Shown piece after piece: positions 31,948-40,829 of a stretch of DNA of 64,000 nucleotides (its first letter is position 1; each line of letters starts with the position of its first letter). A model generated the notes under the pieces. That model had not been told where the DNA came from and made no database searches. It saw only the letters and a list, made by a program, of their open reading frames with translations. Where the stretch lies: the NCBI GenBank assembly GCA_947259725.1, contig CAMYNM010000007.1, forward strand, positions 111,082 through 175,081, given 5' to 3'. The DNA comes from CALZIK01 sp945787635 (GTDB lineage: Bacteria > Acidobacteriota > Thermoanaerobaculia > Multivoradales > JAHEKO01). Both the position numbers and the translations under genes were made by a program.

Positions 31948-32091
31948 CGGAAGTCCCCCTCAGGGTCCTGGTAGGCTGGATTAGAGTCGGTGGGGCGACC
32001 CCCGGGACGGCGGCGCCGCCTGCATTCTACCCGGAAGTCCCGTAAAATCCACCGTTGGGCGCGGTCACGACAGCTGTGCTCCAACCCGCCG

Positions 32092-35000
32092 ATGACGCCA
32101 CCCGCGCAGCTCGAGTCCCGCCTGCCCTGCGCCGTGCTGCGGCTCTGGTGGCTGGATGCCAAGGGCAAGGTCCGAGCACCGAATCAAGAGCTCGAAAGCG
32201 CGCACGACAGGCCTCCGGGGATCTACCCGGTGGGTCGGGGCGCCTTCGCGGTGGTGCCCTGGGGCGGTGACCCCGCGATCTTCGACGCCGCCACCGACTG
32301 GGCGCGGCACCTCGAGATCGAGACGCGAAACGACGCGGGCAGCCGCGCTGACGGTCCCACTCCGCTCGCGGTCATCTACCCGGGCGTTGTCCGTTTGCGC
32401 GCCGGAACCGCCGACCTCGAAGACGACGACCTGGACAGCGACTTGAGCAACGAAAAGCCCCAGGTCGATCCGGGCATCTATTTGACCGGCCGGTCGGCGA
32501 AGATGCTCGAGTACATCCCCGCATTGACGCCGGGCGGGTCCTACCAGGGTCTGTCCGGCAAGGCGCTGCCTCTGGTGCGGTTCGACGGCCCTCAATACGA
32601 CCATCTGCCCTGGCGCAATTCCGAGGTTCTCGGGCAAAAGACCCACTGGGTCGAGAGAGAGCCGCTCGCCGACAGCCTCTCGGCGCTCCTTGACGAAACC
32701 GTGACCCGGGTCTCAGGTCCCCTCGGCTGCGGCAAGACGCGGCTCGCTTGGCAGGCGATCGCCCGCCGGCACGGGCTTCGACTCTGGCTCCGAGCCCGTC
32801 CACCTCGGATCGAGGCGCCGATTCTGAGCGAGCAGATCCTCACCCAGCTCTTGACGCCTTCCGACCTTCAGACAACCGACCCGCTCCACCCTCGGCTCGA
32901 AACCGAGACCGACGCCAAGCTGATCCGGGAGGCCCTCGACAAGCGCGGCGGACGACGAACCGAAGCCGAGATCCGCTTGCTCAACGAGCGCGCTACGGCG
33001 GCGCTCGGCTACCTGGCACGCACCGCGAACCAGGCGATCTGGATCGTGATCGACGACTTCCATCAGATCAGCCCACATGATTTCTCCTTCGTGAAGCACC
33101 TCCTCGAAACGGTGGATCTGACGGTTTTCCGCTTTGTGCTCATCGGTCGCAACGGTAGTCCCTGGCCCGAGTCCCTCGAGCCGTTTCCGATTCTCGACGT
33201 CCCGCCTCTCGAAGACCCCGAAATGGAGCAGCTCGCCACCAACTTGATCGCAGGTCTCTCGCTCCCGGAGGCCATCAAGCGACGTTTTCTCGCCGCGACC
33301 CTAGGCTACCCGTTCGCCTTCGAAGAAGGGCTTTTCGCCCTGGTTCACGAGCGACACCTGAGGCGGATCTACGGCAGCTTCTTTTTCGGCGGCGATGAGG
33401 ACATCGAGTATCAACCCTCATCACGACTCGTGCGCCACGTCGAGGCCGAAGTCTCGAGGCTTGGCGAGCCATTCCCTCTCCGGCTACTCGCTGCCACCCA
33501 GCATCCGGTGCCGCCCTCGGAGCTGGCATCGGCGGCTTCCATCCTGGGTCTCACGGTCGAGCCCGGATGGGAAGAGCCTTTCATCGAGGCCCGGATCCTG
33601 GACACCGTGCCTTCGGCCTGGGGGCGGGCCGTAAGGATCATCTCTCCGGTCAATCAACGAGCCCTCTCGCACAGCCTTCCCCAGGAGCGGGCGACCGAAG
33701 CCCGCCAGGCTCTGGGAGAGCTTCTCTCCTTCGGTGGCGCGGGCGGCGAGAGCCACTGGCTTTCCTACCGGCTGCTCGCCGGAATGCCCGAGGCGATCGA
33801 GCCCTTGCTCAAACTCTTCAAAACCAAGTACGTCAAGGACATCCCGGCCGAAGAGCTCCTCGACGCTCTGGTGCGCGAGCTCGCCTCGTTGCGCGAGCGC
33901 GCGCAGACAGCCGACTCCGAGAACCTCGACGAGAACGACGGCACCACAGACTCGGTCGAGCTCGAGCTCCTCTGGCGCATGTTGCCCATTGCCCGCCGCC
34001 TGGGCAGGCTCAGCACCCACGAGGTCGATCTCGCACGCGGCGTCGAGCTCAGCGCGAGCCAGCCGCAGCGTCTCTTGGGCCTGGCGAGCATCAAGGCAGA
34101 CCACGATCAAGAGGCCGGCCGCTTTCAAGAGGCGGAGAGCACGATCCAGTTCGCGCTGCGAGCGGCAGGCGGACTCGAAGCCCGCCACAAAGCTCTCTTG
34201 CTGGTCCAGCTCGGTCGGCTGTTTCTGCGTCAGAACCGCTTCGACGAAGCCGAGCTGCTCTTCTCCAATCTGCTCAAGGCGCTCGAAGACGGCGAGACCT
34301 CCGCCATCTCGGCGACCTGCCGTTTCTTTCTGGGCAACGTCGCGCTTCACCTGGGCGACCTCGAATCAGCGCACGCCTATCACCTCGCAGCTTTCGAACA
34401 GCGCAACGAGCACAGACTGTTTCGCGCCGCCGGCACTTCACTGTCGGCGCTCGGCGCGGTCGCGACCGCTCAGGGTCACTACCCCCAGTCGCTCGACTAC
34501 TACCGCCGGTCACTCGAGCTTTTCCGGAAACACAAAAAGGGAGGCGACGACGCGTTTGCCCTGCTAGGACTGGCCCGCGCCTACACCCGGATCGGCGATT
34601 TCAATGCGGCGACCAAGCCCGCTCGCCGCGCTCTCGAGCTTCGTGAGAACCGAGACGACTCCGCGGGCGAGGCAATCGCCCGCCTCGCGGTGGCCATGAA
34701 CTACGCCGATTTGGGCCAGCTCGACGCCGCCCTCGAAGAGGCGCGAAAGGCGCGCTTTCAGCTCACCATGTCGTCCGCCGAGGAACAACTCGCCGAGACC
34801 GAGAAGACGATGGGTCTGATCCATCTGCGGCAACGACGCCATTCCGACGCGCGGCGTCGGTTCGAAGAGTCGCTCGAGCGATTTCGCAAGTTGAAGAAAG
34901 CGCGGGACGCGAGCTTCGTTCTGGCCTACTTGATCGAAGTGAGCGTGGCTCAGGAGGACGCCGACGCGGTTCGCAACTTCACCGCCGAGCTCAAGAACAG

Positions 35001-35253
35001 CCTCAAGAAACTGCCGCCGCCAGACCAGGCCGAGATCCTGGACTTCCGGATCTACCGCGGTCTGGAGTGGCTATCCGAAAACGGGTTCAAGGTCGGCAAC
35101 CCGGCCTCCTTTCTGGCGCGCGCTTACCAGTCCGTGATGAAGAAGGCAGCCAACCTCAGCCAGGACCTTCGCCAGCGCTACCTCTTTCAGATACCCAACA
35201 ACCAGGAGATCGTCGATTCGGCGACCCGTAAGGGCTTGACCTCTACGGAGTGA
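32092..35253 (+). CDS. STAND-type NTPase with TPR array
   Basis: A 1053-residue cytosolic protein. An N-terminal 190-residue region of unknown fold is followed by a P-loop NTPase domain (Walker A VSGPLGCGKTRLAWQAIA near residue 208, Walker B IWIVIDDFHQISP near 318, arginine-rich sensor region) and a winged-helix-like stretch. The C-terminal half is TPR repeats (for example LVQLGRLFLRQNRFDEAELL and SLSALGAVATAQGHYPQSLD). This is the MalT/STAND layout used for ligand-gated signalling switches, but I see no C-terminal HTH, so it is probably not a DNA-binding regulator. The start is the ATG at 32092; a TAAAAT box (32042-32047) lies upstream. Its 3' end overlaps the convergent gene by 11 bases. 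Confidence 0.8.
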   Translation: MTPPAQLESRLPCAVLRLWWLDAKGKVRAPNQELESAHDRPPGIYPVGRGAFAVVPWGGDPAIFDAATDWARHLEIETRNDAGSRADGPTPLAVIYPGVVRLRAGTADLEDDDLDSDLSNEKPQVDPGIYLTGRSAKMLEYIPALTPGGSYQGLSGKALPLVRFDGPQYDHLPWRNSEVLGQKTHWVEREPLADSLSALLDETVTRVSGPLGCGKTRLAWQAIARRHGLRLWLRARPPRIEAPILSEQILTQLLTPSDLQTTDPLHPRLETETDAKLIREALDKRGGRRTEAEIRLLNERATAALGYLARTANQAIWIVIDDFHQISPHDFSFVKHLLETVDLTVFRFVLIGRNGSPWPESLEPFPILDVPPLEDPEMEQLATNLIAGLSLPEAIKRRFLAATLGYPFAFEEGLFALVHERHLRRIYGSFFFGGDEDIEYQPSSRLVRHVEAEVSRLGEPFPLRLLAATQHPVPPSELASAASILGLTVEPGWEEPFIEARILDTVPSAWGRAVRIISPVNQRALSHSLPQERATEARQALGELLSFGGAGGESHWLSYRLLAGMPEAIEPLLKLFKTKYVKDIPAEELLDALVRELASLRERAQTADSENLDENDGTTDSVELELLWRMLPIARRLGRLSTHEVDLARGVELSASQPQRLLGLASIKADHDQEAGRFQEAESTIQFALRAAGGLEARHKALLLVQLGRLFLRQNRFDEAELLFSNLLKALEDGETSAISATCRFFLGNVALHLGDLESAHAYHLAAFEQRNEHRLFRAAGTSLSALGAVATAQGHYPQSLDYYRRSLELFRKHKKGGDDAFALLGLARAYTRIGDFNAATKPARRALELRENRDDSAGEAIARLAVAMNYADLGQLDAALEEARKARFQLTMSSAEEQLAETEKTMGLIHLRQRRHSDARRRFEESLERFRKLKKARDASFVLAYLIEVSVAQEDADAVRNFTAELKNSLKKLPPPDQAEILDFRIYRGLEWLSENGFKVGNPASFLARAYQSVMKKAANLSQDLRQRYLFQIPNNQEIVDSATRKGLTSTE

Positions 35254-35926
35254 GCGCGCTCATGAGCCGCGCGCCTTCGAGATAGAGATCCAACCGCTGC
35301 CGCTCGGTTTCGGTCAGAGCCGAGCCCCGCACCAGGAACTCGGAACCGGGTTTCGGCAAGGGCAGCTTGGGATTAGAGAGCAGGCCCTCCAAGCTGTCGC
35401 ACCCCGCGTCGCCGGCGGTAAACAGCGACATCTTCCGGCAGAAGCCCACCAGATCGCCGGCCAGGGCGCTTTCGAGCTCGATCTGCACCACCTCAGGTAG
35501 CTCTCGGGTCACCACCCGATAGCCGTCTTCGACTGCCTCGATCGACACCCATCCCACGACCGAGCGCTGCTGGCGCGGAAACCGCACGTCGTCCTCGAAA
35601 CGCGCCGGCAGTGCGCCGAGCTTGACCACGGTGATGAGCTGCCCCTCGCCGGAGAAGGTCACGTCCAGGAGCACTTTGTGCAACCCGTCCTCGGCGGGCT
35701 CCAGATGCAGGGATCCGGCTTCGAGAGTGACGGTATTGTCCGGTGACGACAGCACCACGTCGAGAGCGCCGCTTTTGACCGGGAGAGCTTCGACGTCGAC
35801 GTCCTCGTAGGTGCCGTACGCGCGCTCGAACGTGAAATCCACGCCCGGCGCCAGGGCCGGCAACGAGGACGCCACGCCGAAAGCCGCAAGCAGGACAACC
35901 GCGCCGAGACGATATGACTTCGACAT
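35243..35926 (-). CDS. Secreted hypothetical protein
   Basis: A 227-residue exported protein with a signal peptide (YRLGAVVLLAAFGVASSLPA then LAPG, probable cleavage near residue 26). The mature part is beta-rich (LDVVLSSPDNTVTLEAGSLH, KVLLDVTFSGEGQLITVVKL) and ends with an acidic/basic helix (ETERQRLDLYLEGARLMSAL). Two cysteines (in FCRKM and GCDSL) may form a disulfide. I do not recognise the family. It is directly downstream of the GWxTD/VWFA gene (stop-start contact at 35926), so it probably works with that protein in the envelope. Confidence 0.7.
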   Translation of the reverse strand: MSKSYRLGAVVLLAAFGVASSLPALAPGVDFTFERAYGTYEDVDVEALPVKSGALDVVLSSPDNTVTLEAGSLHLEPAEDGLHKVLLDVTFSGEGQLITVVKLGALPARFEDDVRFPRQQRSVVGWVSIEAVEDGYRVVTRELPEVVQIELESALAGDLVGFCRKMSLFTAGDAGCDSLEGLLSNPKLPLPKPGSEFLVRGSALTETERQRLDLYLEGARLMSALTP

Positions 35927-38529
35927 TATTTGGGATAGTACCCGCGAAGCGATCTCGCCCTCAACCGCCCCTCCTGAACCACCAGCTCGATGGTTCGAAA
36001 CGCATCGTCGGTACCGGCGTTGTCGGAGCTGTACGCCAGAAAGTACTGGCTGCGAAGCTCTTCCTCGATCTCCTTGTAGACGGCCTCGAGCTCTTCGGCC
36101 TGCCTGATGTAGAAGCTGCGGCCCCCGGTCTCGTTCGCGAGCTGGTTGAGCTTGCCTCGAATACCCGACTTCAGCGACCCCACGTCGAGCCCGACCGTGT
36201 AGATCACGACGCCGCTTCGCCGCGCGTACTCGAGCGCTTCCCGGAAAGCGTAGTGGCTCGCCGAGTCGTCGCCATCCGAGAGCAGGATCAGGGCCCTTTG
36301 CCCACGAAAGCCGCGGAAGTAGTAAAGACTCGTGACCACCGCGTCATGCAGGGCAGTCCAGCCGATCGACTGCAGATCCTCGAGCGAGGCCTCGATCGCC
36401 CGTAGATCATCGGTGGGCGGCACCAGAAGTGCCGCCTCGCGCGCGAAGCTGACGACAAACGCGCGATCTCTCGGCGACATCACGCTTCGCAAAAAGCCCA
36501 CTGCGGCCTTCTGCGCCTCGGGCAGCGCCGTCGCCATGGAGCCCGAGGTATCGATCGTGATGCCGATCGAGAGGGGCAAATCCTCCACCCTCTCGAAACG
36601 GTCGATCAACTGGGCGCGACCGTCCTCGAGCACGGAGAAGTCCTCTTGTCCGAGACCGGGCACCGGCCGGTTGTTCTTGTCCAGAACAGTGGCCAGCATC
36701 TCGACCAGATTGACTTCCAGATTCTCGACGAACTGCGGTGAATTGACGAAACGCACCGCCTCGGCCCGACTGCCGTCGTCGAGCGTCGCAACGACGGTTA
36801 CATACGCCGTCTCCACCTCCGACTCGGCCGGCACGTCGAGCATCGCCTGCCACGGATCATCCGAGAGCGACGTCAACAGCTCGTCGTTGAGCAAGAAATC
36901 GACTTTCTCGATCCGACGCTCCTCGGGAATCACCACCTCGGCGCGCACCGGCACTCTGCCCGTGACCTTCTCATCCTTGCCCGGCGAGGTGATGCGCACC
37001 GAAAACGAGCCCCGCGGCTGATTCAGCACCACCTCGTCGTAGGCCACCAGAGCTCCCTCGGCGTCGAAACCCTCGGCCCGCACGACCTGCTCGGTGGGAA
37101 ACTCCGATAACCGCAAGTCTGCCGTGAATGGAGGTTGCTTGCGCCGCATCTGCGGCCGGCCGTCCACCGAAAAAACCACCTCCACGATCCTCGTCCCGGA
37201 GACCAGCACGTCGGCACGCCAGCTTCCGAGCGCCAGGCGCCCATCCGGCGGCGCCAGCAGCAGACTGTCGGCGCCAGCGATCGGGCCGAGCGCGAGCTCT
37301 TCCTCCATCTCGACGATCACGCCGTCGGGGACCGGGATCACCGGCAAGGGCCGGGCCTCGGACGGCATACGCACGCCCCGGGCCAGTCGCATCTCTGCGC
37401 CCGACACCTCGTCGATGACCTTGAACCTGAGCAGGTAGACCCGGTCCGGGCGCAGTGCCCGGTCCACCGCCAGTGCAATCGGCACGTCCTTGGCGGGCGG
37501 CGCCAATTGAAAACGCATACGGTATTCCTCGAACAGGGCCCCCTCCTGCTCGATCACACCCTCGACCGTCAGCCTGAACTTCTTCGTCCCGTCCTCCTCC
37601 TCGAAGAGGCCGAGCGGAGTGTCGGGAGCAATCGTGAGCAACGTTCTCGAGACAATTCTCTGACCCCGGCGCTCCGGAAAGAGCAGCTCGCCGGCGCTGA
37701 TCGGAAGTTCGGCCGGCCTCTCGGGAAGCACCGTAGCGGCGGCGGTTCGGGCCCAGGAAGCGAGGTCCCCGGGAGCGTTCAAGAGATCGAGCAGCTCTTC
37801 GTTGGACGGACGGCCCTTCTGGAACCCCCGCAGGCCTTCAACCCCGGTGACCTCGTCGATAAAGAGCGCGTCGGGACACGCTTGAATGTCGAACCGCTTT
37901 CCGCGGATAAACCGCCGCAGTTCCTCGAACTGCTGAAGCCAGTAGGCCATGTCGTCGTTGTAGAGAGATCGTTTCGAATCCAGCGGGATCCAGAGCCGAA
38001 ACGGCGCTTCGGGAGCTCGCCTGTAGAAGAGCAATCGATGGCGGCTCACCGACTCCGGATACGTCCAAACCTCGATCGGCCGAAAGGTCTGCCCGCATTC
38101 GACCTGGCGACGCTCCGTTGGCGATCCGTGCAGAAACAGGGTCCGGGCCCGTTCGTCGAGAAAACTGTTGAGCTCGGAGAACGCCAGCTCTCTACGCCTG
38201 TCGATCGCCTCGACTAGCTCATTGACCGGCGTTTCGGGAACCGGATCGGTCTCGAGAAAGGTGGTGATCCACTCCGCCCTGGCCTCCGGGCCGCGTTGGA
38301 CGAGAGCGTCCCGTTCGCCTCTGGTCAAAAGAAGAGCGGGACCGTCGCTGAAGAAAGCGCGCTCCGGCTCCGGCCAGAGGACGGGGCTGTCCTCGGTGCC
38401 GGCCGCCGTCGCCACCGCGACCACCGCCAAGATGCCAAATGCCAGCGCGCCGGCTGCTGCCGTTGCCTTCGCGACCCGTTCGATGGCCGACTTTCCTGGT
38501 GTCATCTTGAGGCGAGAGTGCAAGGGCAT
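35926..38529 (-). CDS. GWxTD-domain protein with C-terminal VWFA domain
   Basis: An 867-residue exported or membrane-anchored protein. After one hydrophobic segment (ATAAAGALAFGILAVVAVAT, about residues 23-43) comes a GWxTD-type domain (LLLTRGERDALVQRG, RTLFLHGSPTERRQVECG, EVWTYPESVSRHRLLFYRR), then two Ig-like/beta regions and a VWFA domain with an intact MIDAS: DTSGSM near residue 658, a conserved Thr (SIGWTALHDAVV) and LLSDGDDSA. The GWxTD plus VWFA combination is typical of Acidobacteriota. It likely binds a protein or polysaccharide partner in the periplasm. The start is at 38529 or 38505 (MTPGKSAIE); neither has a clear ribosome site. Confidence 0.85.
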   Translation of the reverse strand: MPLHSRLKMTPGKSAIERVAKATAAAGALAFGILAVVAVATAAGTEDSPVLWPEPERAFFSDGPALLLTRGERDALVQRGPEARAEWITTFLETDPVPETPVNELVEAIDRRRELAFSELNSFLDERARTLFLHGSPTERRQVECGQTFRPIEVWTYPESVSRHRLLFYRRAPEAPFRLWIPLDSKRSLYNDDMAYWLQQFEELRRFIRGKRFDIQACPDALFIDEVTGVEGLRGFQKGRPSNEELLDLLNAPGDLASWARTAAATVLPERPAELPISAGELLFPERRGQRIVSRTLLTIAPDTPLGLFEEEDGTKKFRLTVEGVIEQEGALFEEYRMRFQLAPPAKDVPIALAVDRALRPDRVYLLRFKVIDEVSGAEMRLARGVRMPSEARPLPVIPVPDGVIVEMEEELALGPIAGADSLLLAPPDGRLALGSWRADVLVSGTRIVEVVFSVDGRPQMRRKQPPFTADLRLSEFPTEQVVRAEGFDAEGALVAYDEVVLNQPRGSFSVRITSPGKDEKVTGRVPVRAEVVIPEERRIEKVDFLLNDELLTSLSDDPWQAMLDVPAESEVETAYVTVVATLDDGSRAEAVRFVNSPQFVENLEVNLVEMLATVLDKNNRPVPGLGQEDFSVLEDGRAQLIDRFERVEDLPLSIGITIDTSGSMATALPEAQKAAVGFLRSVMSPRDRAFVVSFAREAALLVPPTDDLRAIEASLEDLQSIGWTALHDAVVTSLYYFRGFRGQRALILLSDGDDSASHYAFREALEYARRSGVVIYTVGLDVGSLKSGIRGKLNQLANETGGRSFYIRQAEELEAVYKEIEEELRSQYFLAYSSDNAGTDDAFRTIELVVQEGRLRARSLRGYYPK

Positions 38530-38570
38530 TGCCAGACGCCGTATAGTTGCAGATCTTCGGACCTCGACTC

Positions 38571-39599
38571 ATGCCGACGCGCCAAAACATCCCTATCGCC
38601 GAATGGCTGCCGGGCGACTCCGTGGCCGGCTTCGCCCTGGTTTCGCGCAAGGAGCGCCGCCAGGATCGCAACGCTCGCGACTACGTCGACCTCGAGCTGA
38701 CCGACAATACCGCTACGATCTTCGCGAAAATCTGGGCCGACAGCCCTGCGATCGACGCCGATTTCGACGCCCACGACTTCGTCGCGTTTCGCGGACTGGT
38801 CAAAAGTTTCAGGGATCAGGTCCAGCTCAGCGTGGATCAATGCCGCCGCGCGGGCGACGAAGACCGTGAACGGGGCTTCGACGAAGCCAAGCTCATTCCC
38901 TCGACCCCCGAGGACCCGGAAGACCTCTGGCGACGCCTCGAGTCCGTGTACCAAACGCTCGGTGAGCCTCATCTCGCCCGGCTGGCGCGCGAGACCCTGG
39001 CGACCCACGGCCAAGCGTTGAAAGAGCATCCGGCGGCCAAGACCATCCACCACGCCTATCGCGGCGGCTTGCTCGAGCACGTAGTCTCGATGGCCGAACT
39101 GGCCTCGGCGGTGGCCGGGCATTACCCCGAGCTCGACCGCGATCTGCTTTTGCTCGGAGTGCTCTTTCACGACCTGGGGAAACTCCTCGAGATCGGAGCC
39201 ATGCCCGCCAATGACTACACCGACGTCGGCCAGCTCGTTGGCCACGTCGCCATCGGTCGCGACCTCCTCCGGGAGCGCTGCTCCGAGATCCCGGAGTTTC
39301 CGGAGGCATCGCGCCTCCATCTCGAGCATCTGGTGCTCTCCCATCAGGGCCGGCTGGAGTACGGCTCGCCTGTGGAGCCACGCACGGCCGAAGCAGTCGC
39401 CTTGCACATGATCGACAACCTGGATGCCAAGCTGGCACAGCTTCGCCAGGCTTCGCTTCGCCAAAGCGGCTTTCGGTATCTCCGTGGGCTTGGCCGGTAC
39501 ATGTACCTGGGATCCTTCGAAGGTGGAGACGGGGCTTCGGACGAGTCCATGGTCGAAGGCGTCCTGCAGCTCGAGCTGGGCGCGACCGAAAAGTCCTAG
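38571..39599 (+). CDS. YhaM-like 3'-5' exoribonuclease (OB fold plus HD domain)
   Basis: A 342-residue cytosolic nuclease. An N-terminal OB-fold (FALVSRKERRQDRNARDYVD, LTDNTATIFAKIWAD, FVAFRGLVKSFRDQVQLSV) precedes an HD metal-dependent domain (HHAYRGGLLEHVVSMAELAS, LLGVLFHDLGKLLEI, and the later His and Asp in HLVLSHQGRLEYGSP and DNLDAKL). This is the YhaM/CBF1 arrangement used for RNA or ssDNA 3' trimming. The start is the ATG at 38571, 41 bases from the divergent VWFA gene. It is followed by the HMG-CoA-synthase-like gene after 109 bases. Confidence 0.88.
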   Translation: MPTRQNIPIAEWLPGDSVAGFALVSRKERRQDRNARDYVDLELTDNTATIFAKIWADSPAIDADFDAHDFVAFRGLVKSFRDQVQLSVDQCRRAGDEDRERGFDEAKLIPSTPEDPEDLWRRLESVYQTLGEPHLARLARETLATHGQALKEHPAAKTIHHAYRGGLLEHVVSMAELASAVAGHYPELDRDLLLLGVLFHDLGKLLEIGAMPANDYTDVGQLVGHVAIGRDLLRERCSEIPEFPEASRLHLEHLVLSHQGRLEYGSPVEPRTAEAVALHMIDNLDAKLAQLRQASLRQSGFRYLRGLGRYMYLGSFEGGDGASDESMVEGVLQLELGATEKS

Positions 39600-39708
39600 C
39601 GATCGGCCGGCGATCGGCGAACTCGCACCCGGTTCCGCGGGTCCTCGGGGCCGCGCGAGCCCGTTCGTGCTAGCCTTCGCCACTTACCTCTCACGACAGG
39701 GGGTCCAG

Positions 39709-40806
39709 ATGACTTCAACGGCACTCGCCATGCGTCCGACCGGAATCGCGTCGATCGGCTTGAATCTTCCGCCACTCGCCATGTCGGTCGAGGAGCTGGC
39801 ACCGCTTCGCGGGGAAGATCCGAAGAAATACCGTCTAGGGCTGGGCTGCGACTCGATGTCTCTGTGTACCCCGGAGTACGGGGTGGTCGAGCTCGCCACC
39901 GAGGCGGCACGCCGCGCTCTCGATCGCTGGAGCGGCGATCGCGATCGGATCGGAATGCTCGCCGTGGGTACCGAAACCGCGTTCGATATGAGCAGACCGC
40001 TTTCCGCCTGGGTGGCCGACAAGCTCGGTCTGAGCGGAGCCGTGCGCTCCTACGAGGTCAAGCACGCATGCTACGGCGGCACCCTGGCGGTGCGCCAGGC
40101 GACGGAGTGGCGGATGTCGGGAGCGGCCGGCGATCAGGCGGCCCTGGTGATTGCCGCCGACGAGGCGCTCTACGAGCCCGGCGATCCCGGCGAGCCGACC
40201 CAGGGCGCGGGCGCGGTCGCCATGGTGATCGACGAGCCCGAGGTGGCGACGATCGACAGCGTCTCCTATCCGTGGAGCGAGCCGCAATTTGATTTCTGGC
40301 GGCCCGTCGGCGAGAGCTATCCCCGAGTCGACGGACCCCTGAGTCTGGACTGTTATCGCCGCGCGGCGGAGAATTGCTTCAAGGCGCTGGTCGGAACAAA
40401 AAACCCCGAGCAGGTGCTCTCGGAGCTGGCCGCGATCTGTTTCCACGTTCCCTTTCCGAAGATGGTCAAGAAGGCCGTGGTTCGAGTCGGAGAATTCTTC
40501 TCGTGGGATGCGGAAAGAATCGAGCGCTTCTTTCTCGAGAAGGTGAATCCGACCATGGTCTGGAACCGGCTTTGCGGCAACGCCTATACGGCGAGCCTCT
40601 GGATCTCGGTGGCCAACGCGCTCAAGGGCCTGTCGGCCGGGCAGCGAATCGCGGCGTTCTCCTACGGATCCGGATTCGGTGCCGAGCTGTTGACCCTCGA
40701 GGCCGGCCCCAGAGCTGCCGCCGGCGACTGGGCTTCCGACATCGAGGCAGATTTGAGCCAACGCCGGTCGATCGACGGCGCGACCTACAGCCGATCTCGC
40801 GAATAG
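39709..40806 (+). CDS. HMG-CoA synthase-like enzyme
   Basis: A 365-residue thiolase-fold condensing enzyme. The catalytic Cys is in EVKHACYGGTLAVRQATEW, the His in CFHVPFPKMVKKA and the Glu region in SLCTPEYGVVELATEAAR, so the HMGS triad is present. It could be a primary MvaS or the beta-branching (PksG-like) type. No acyl carrier protein or mevalonate gene is nearby. The next gene, 23 bases on, is an ATP-grasp ligase and likely co-transcribed, which raises the possibility that it makes a 3-hydroxy-3-methylglutaryl or related acyl group for that ligase; this is inference. Start at the ATG 39709, with AGGGGG upstream and a TGCTAGCCT box at 39668-39676. Confidence 0.85.
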   Translation: MTSTALAMRPTGIASIGLNLPPLAMSVEELAPLRGEDPKKYRLGLGCDSMSLCTPEYGVVELATEAARRALDRWSGDRDRIGMLAVGTETAFDMSRPLSAWVADKLGLSGAVRSYEVKHACYGGTLAVRQATEWRMSGAAGDQAALVIAADEALYEPGDPGEPTQGAGAVAMVIDEPEVATIDSVSYPWSEPQFDFWRPVGESYPRVDGPLSLDCYRRAAENCFKALVGTKNPEQVLSELAAICFHVPFPKMVKKAVVRVGEFFSWDAERIERFFLEKVNPTMVWNRLCGNAYTASLWISVANALKGLSAGQRIAAFSYGSGFGAELLTLEAGPRAAAGDWASDIEADLSQRRSIDGATYSRSRE

Positions 40807-40829
40807 TCCGCCTCGATCGTTTGCGTGTC

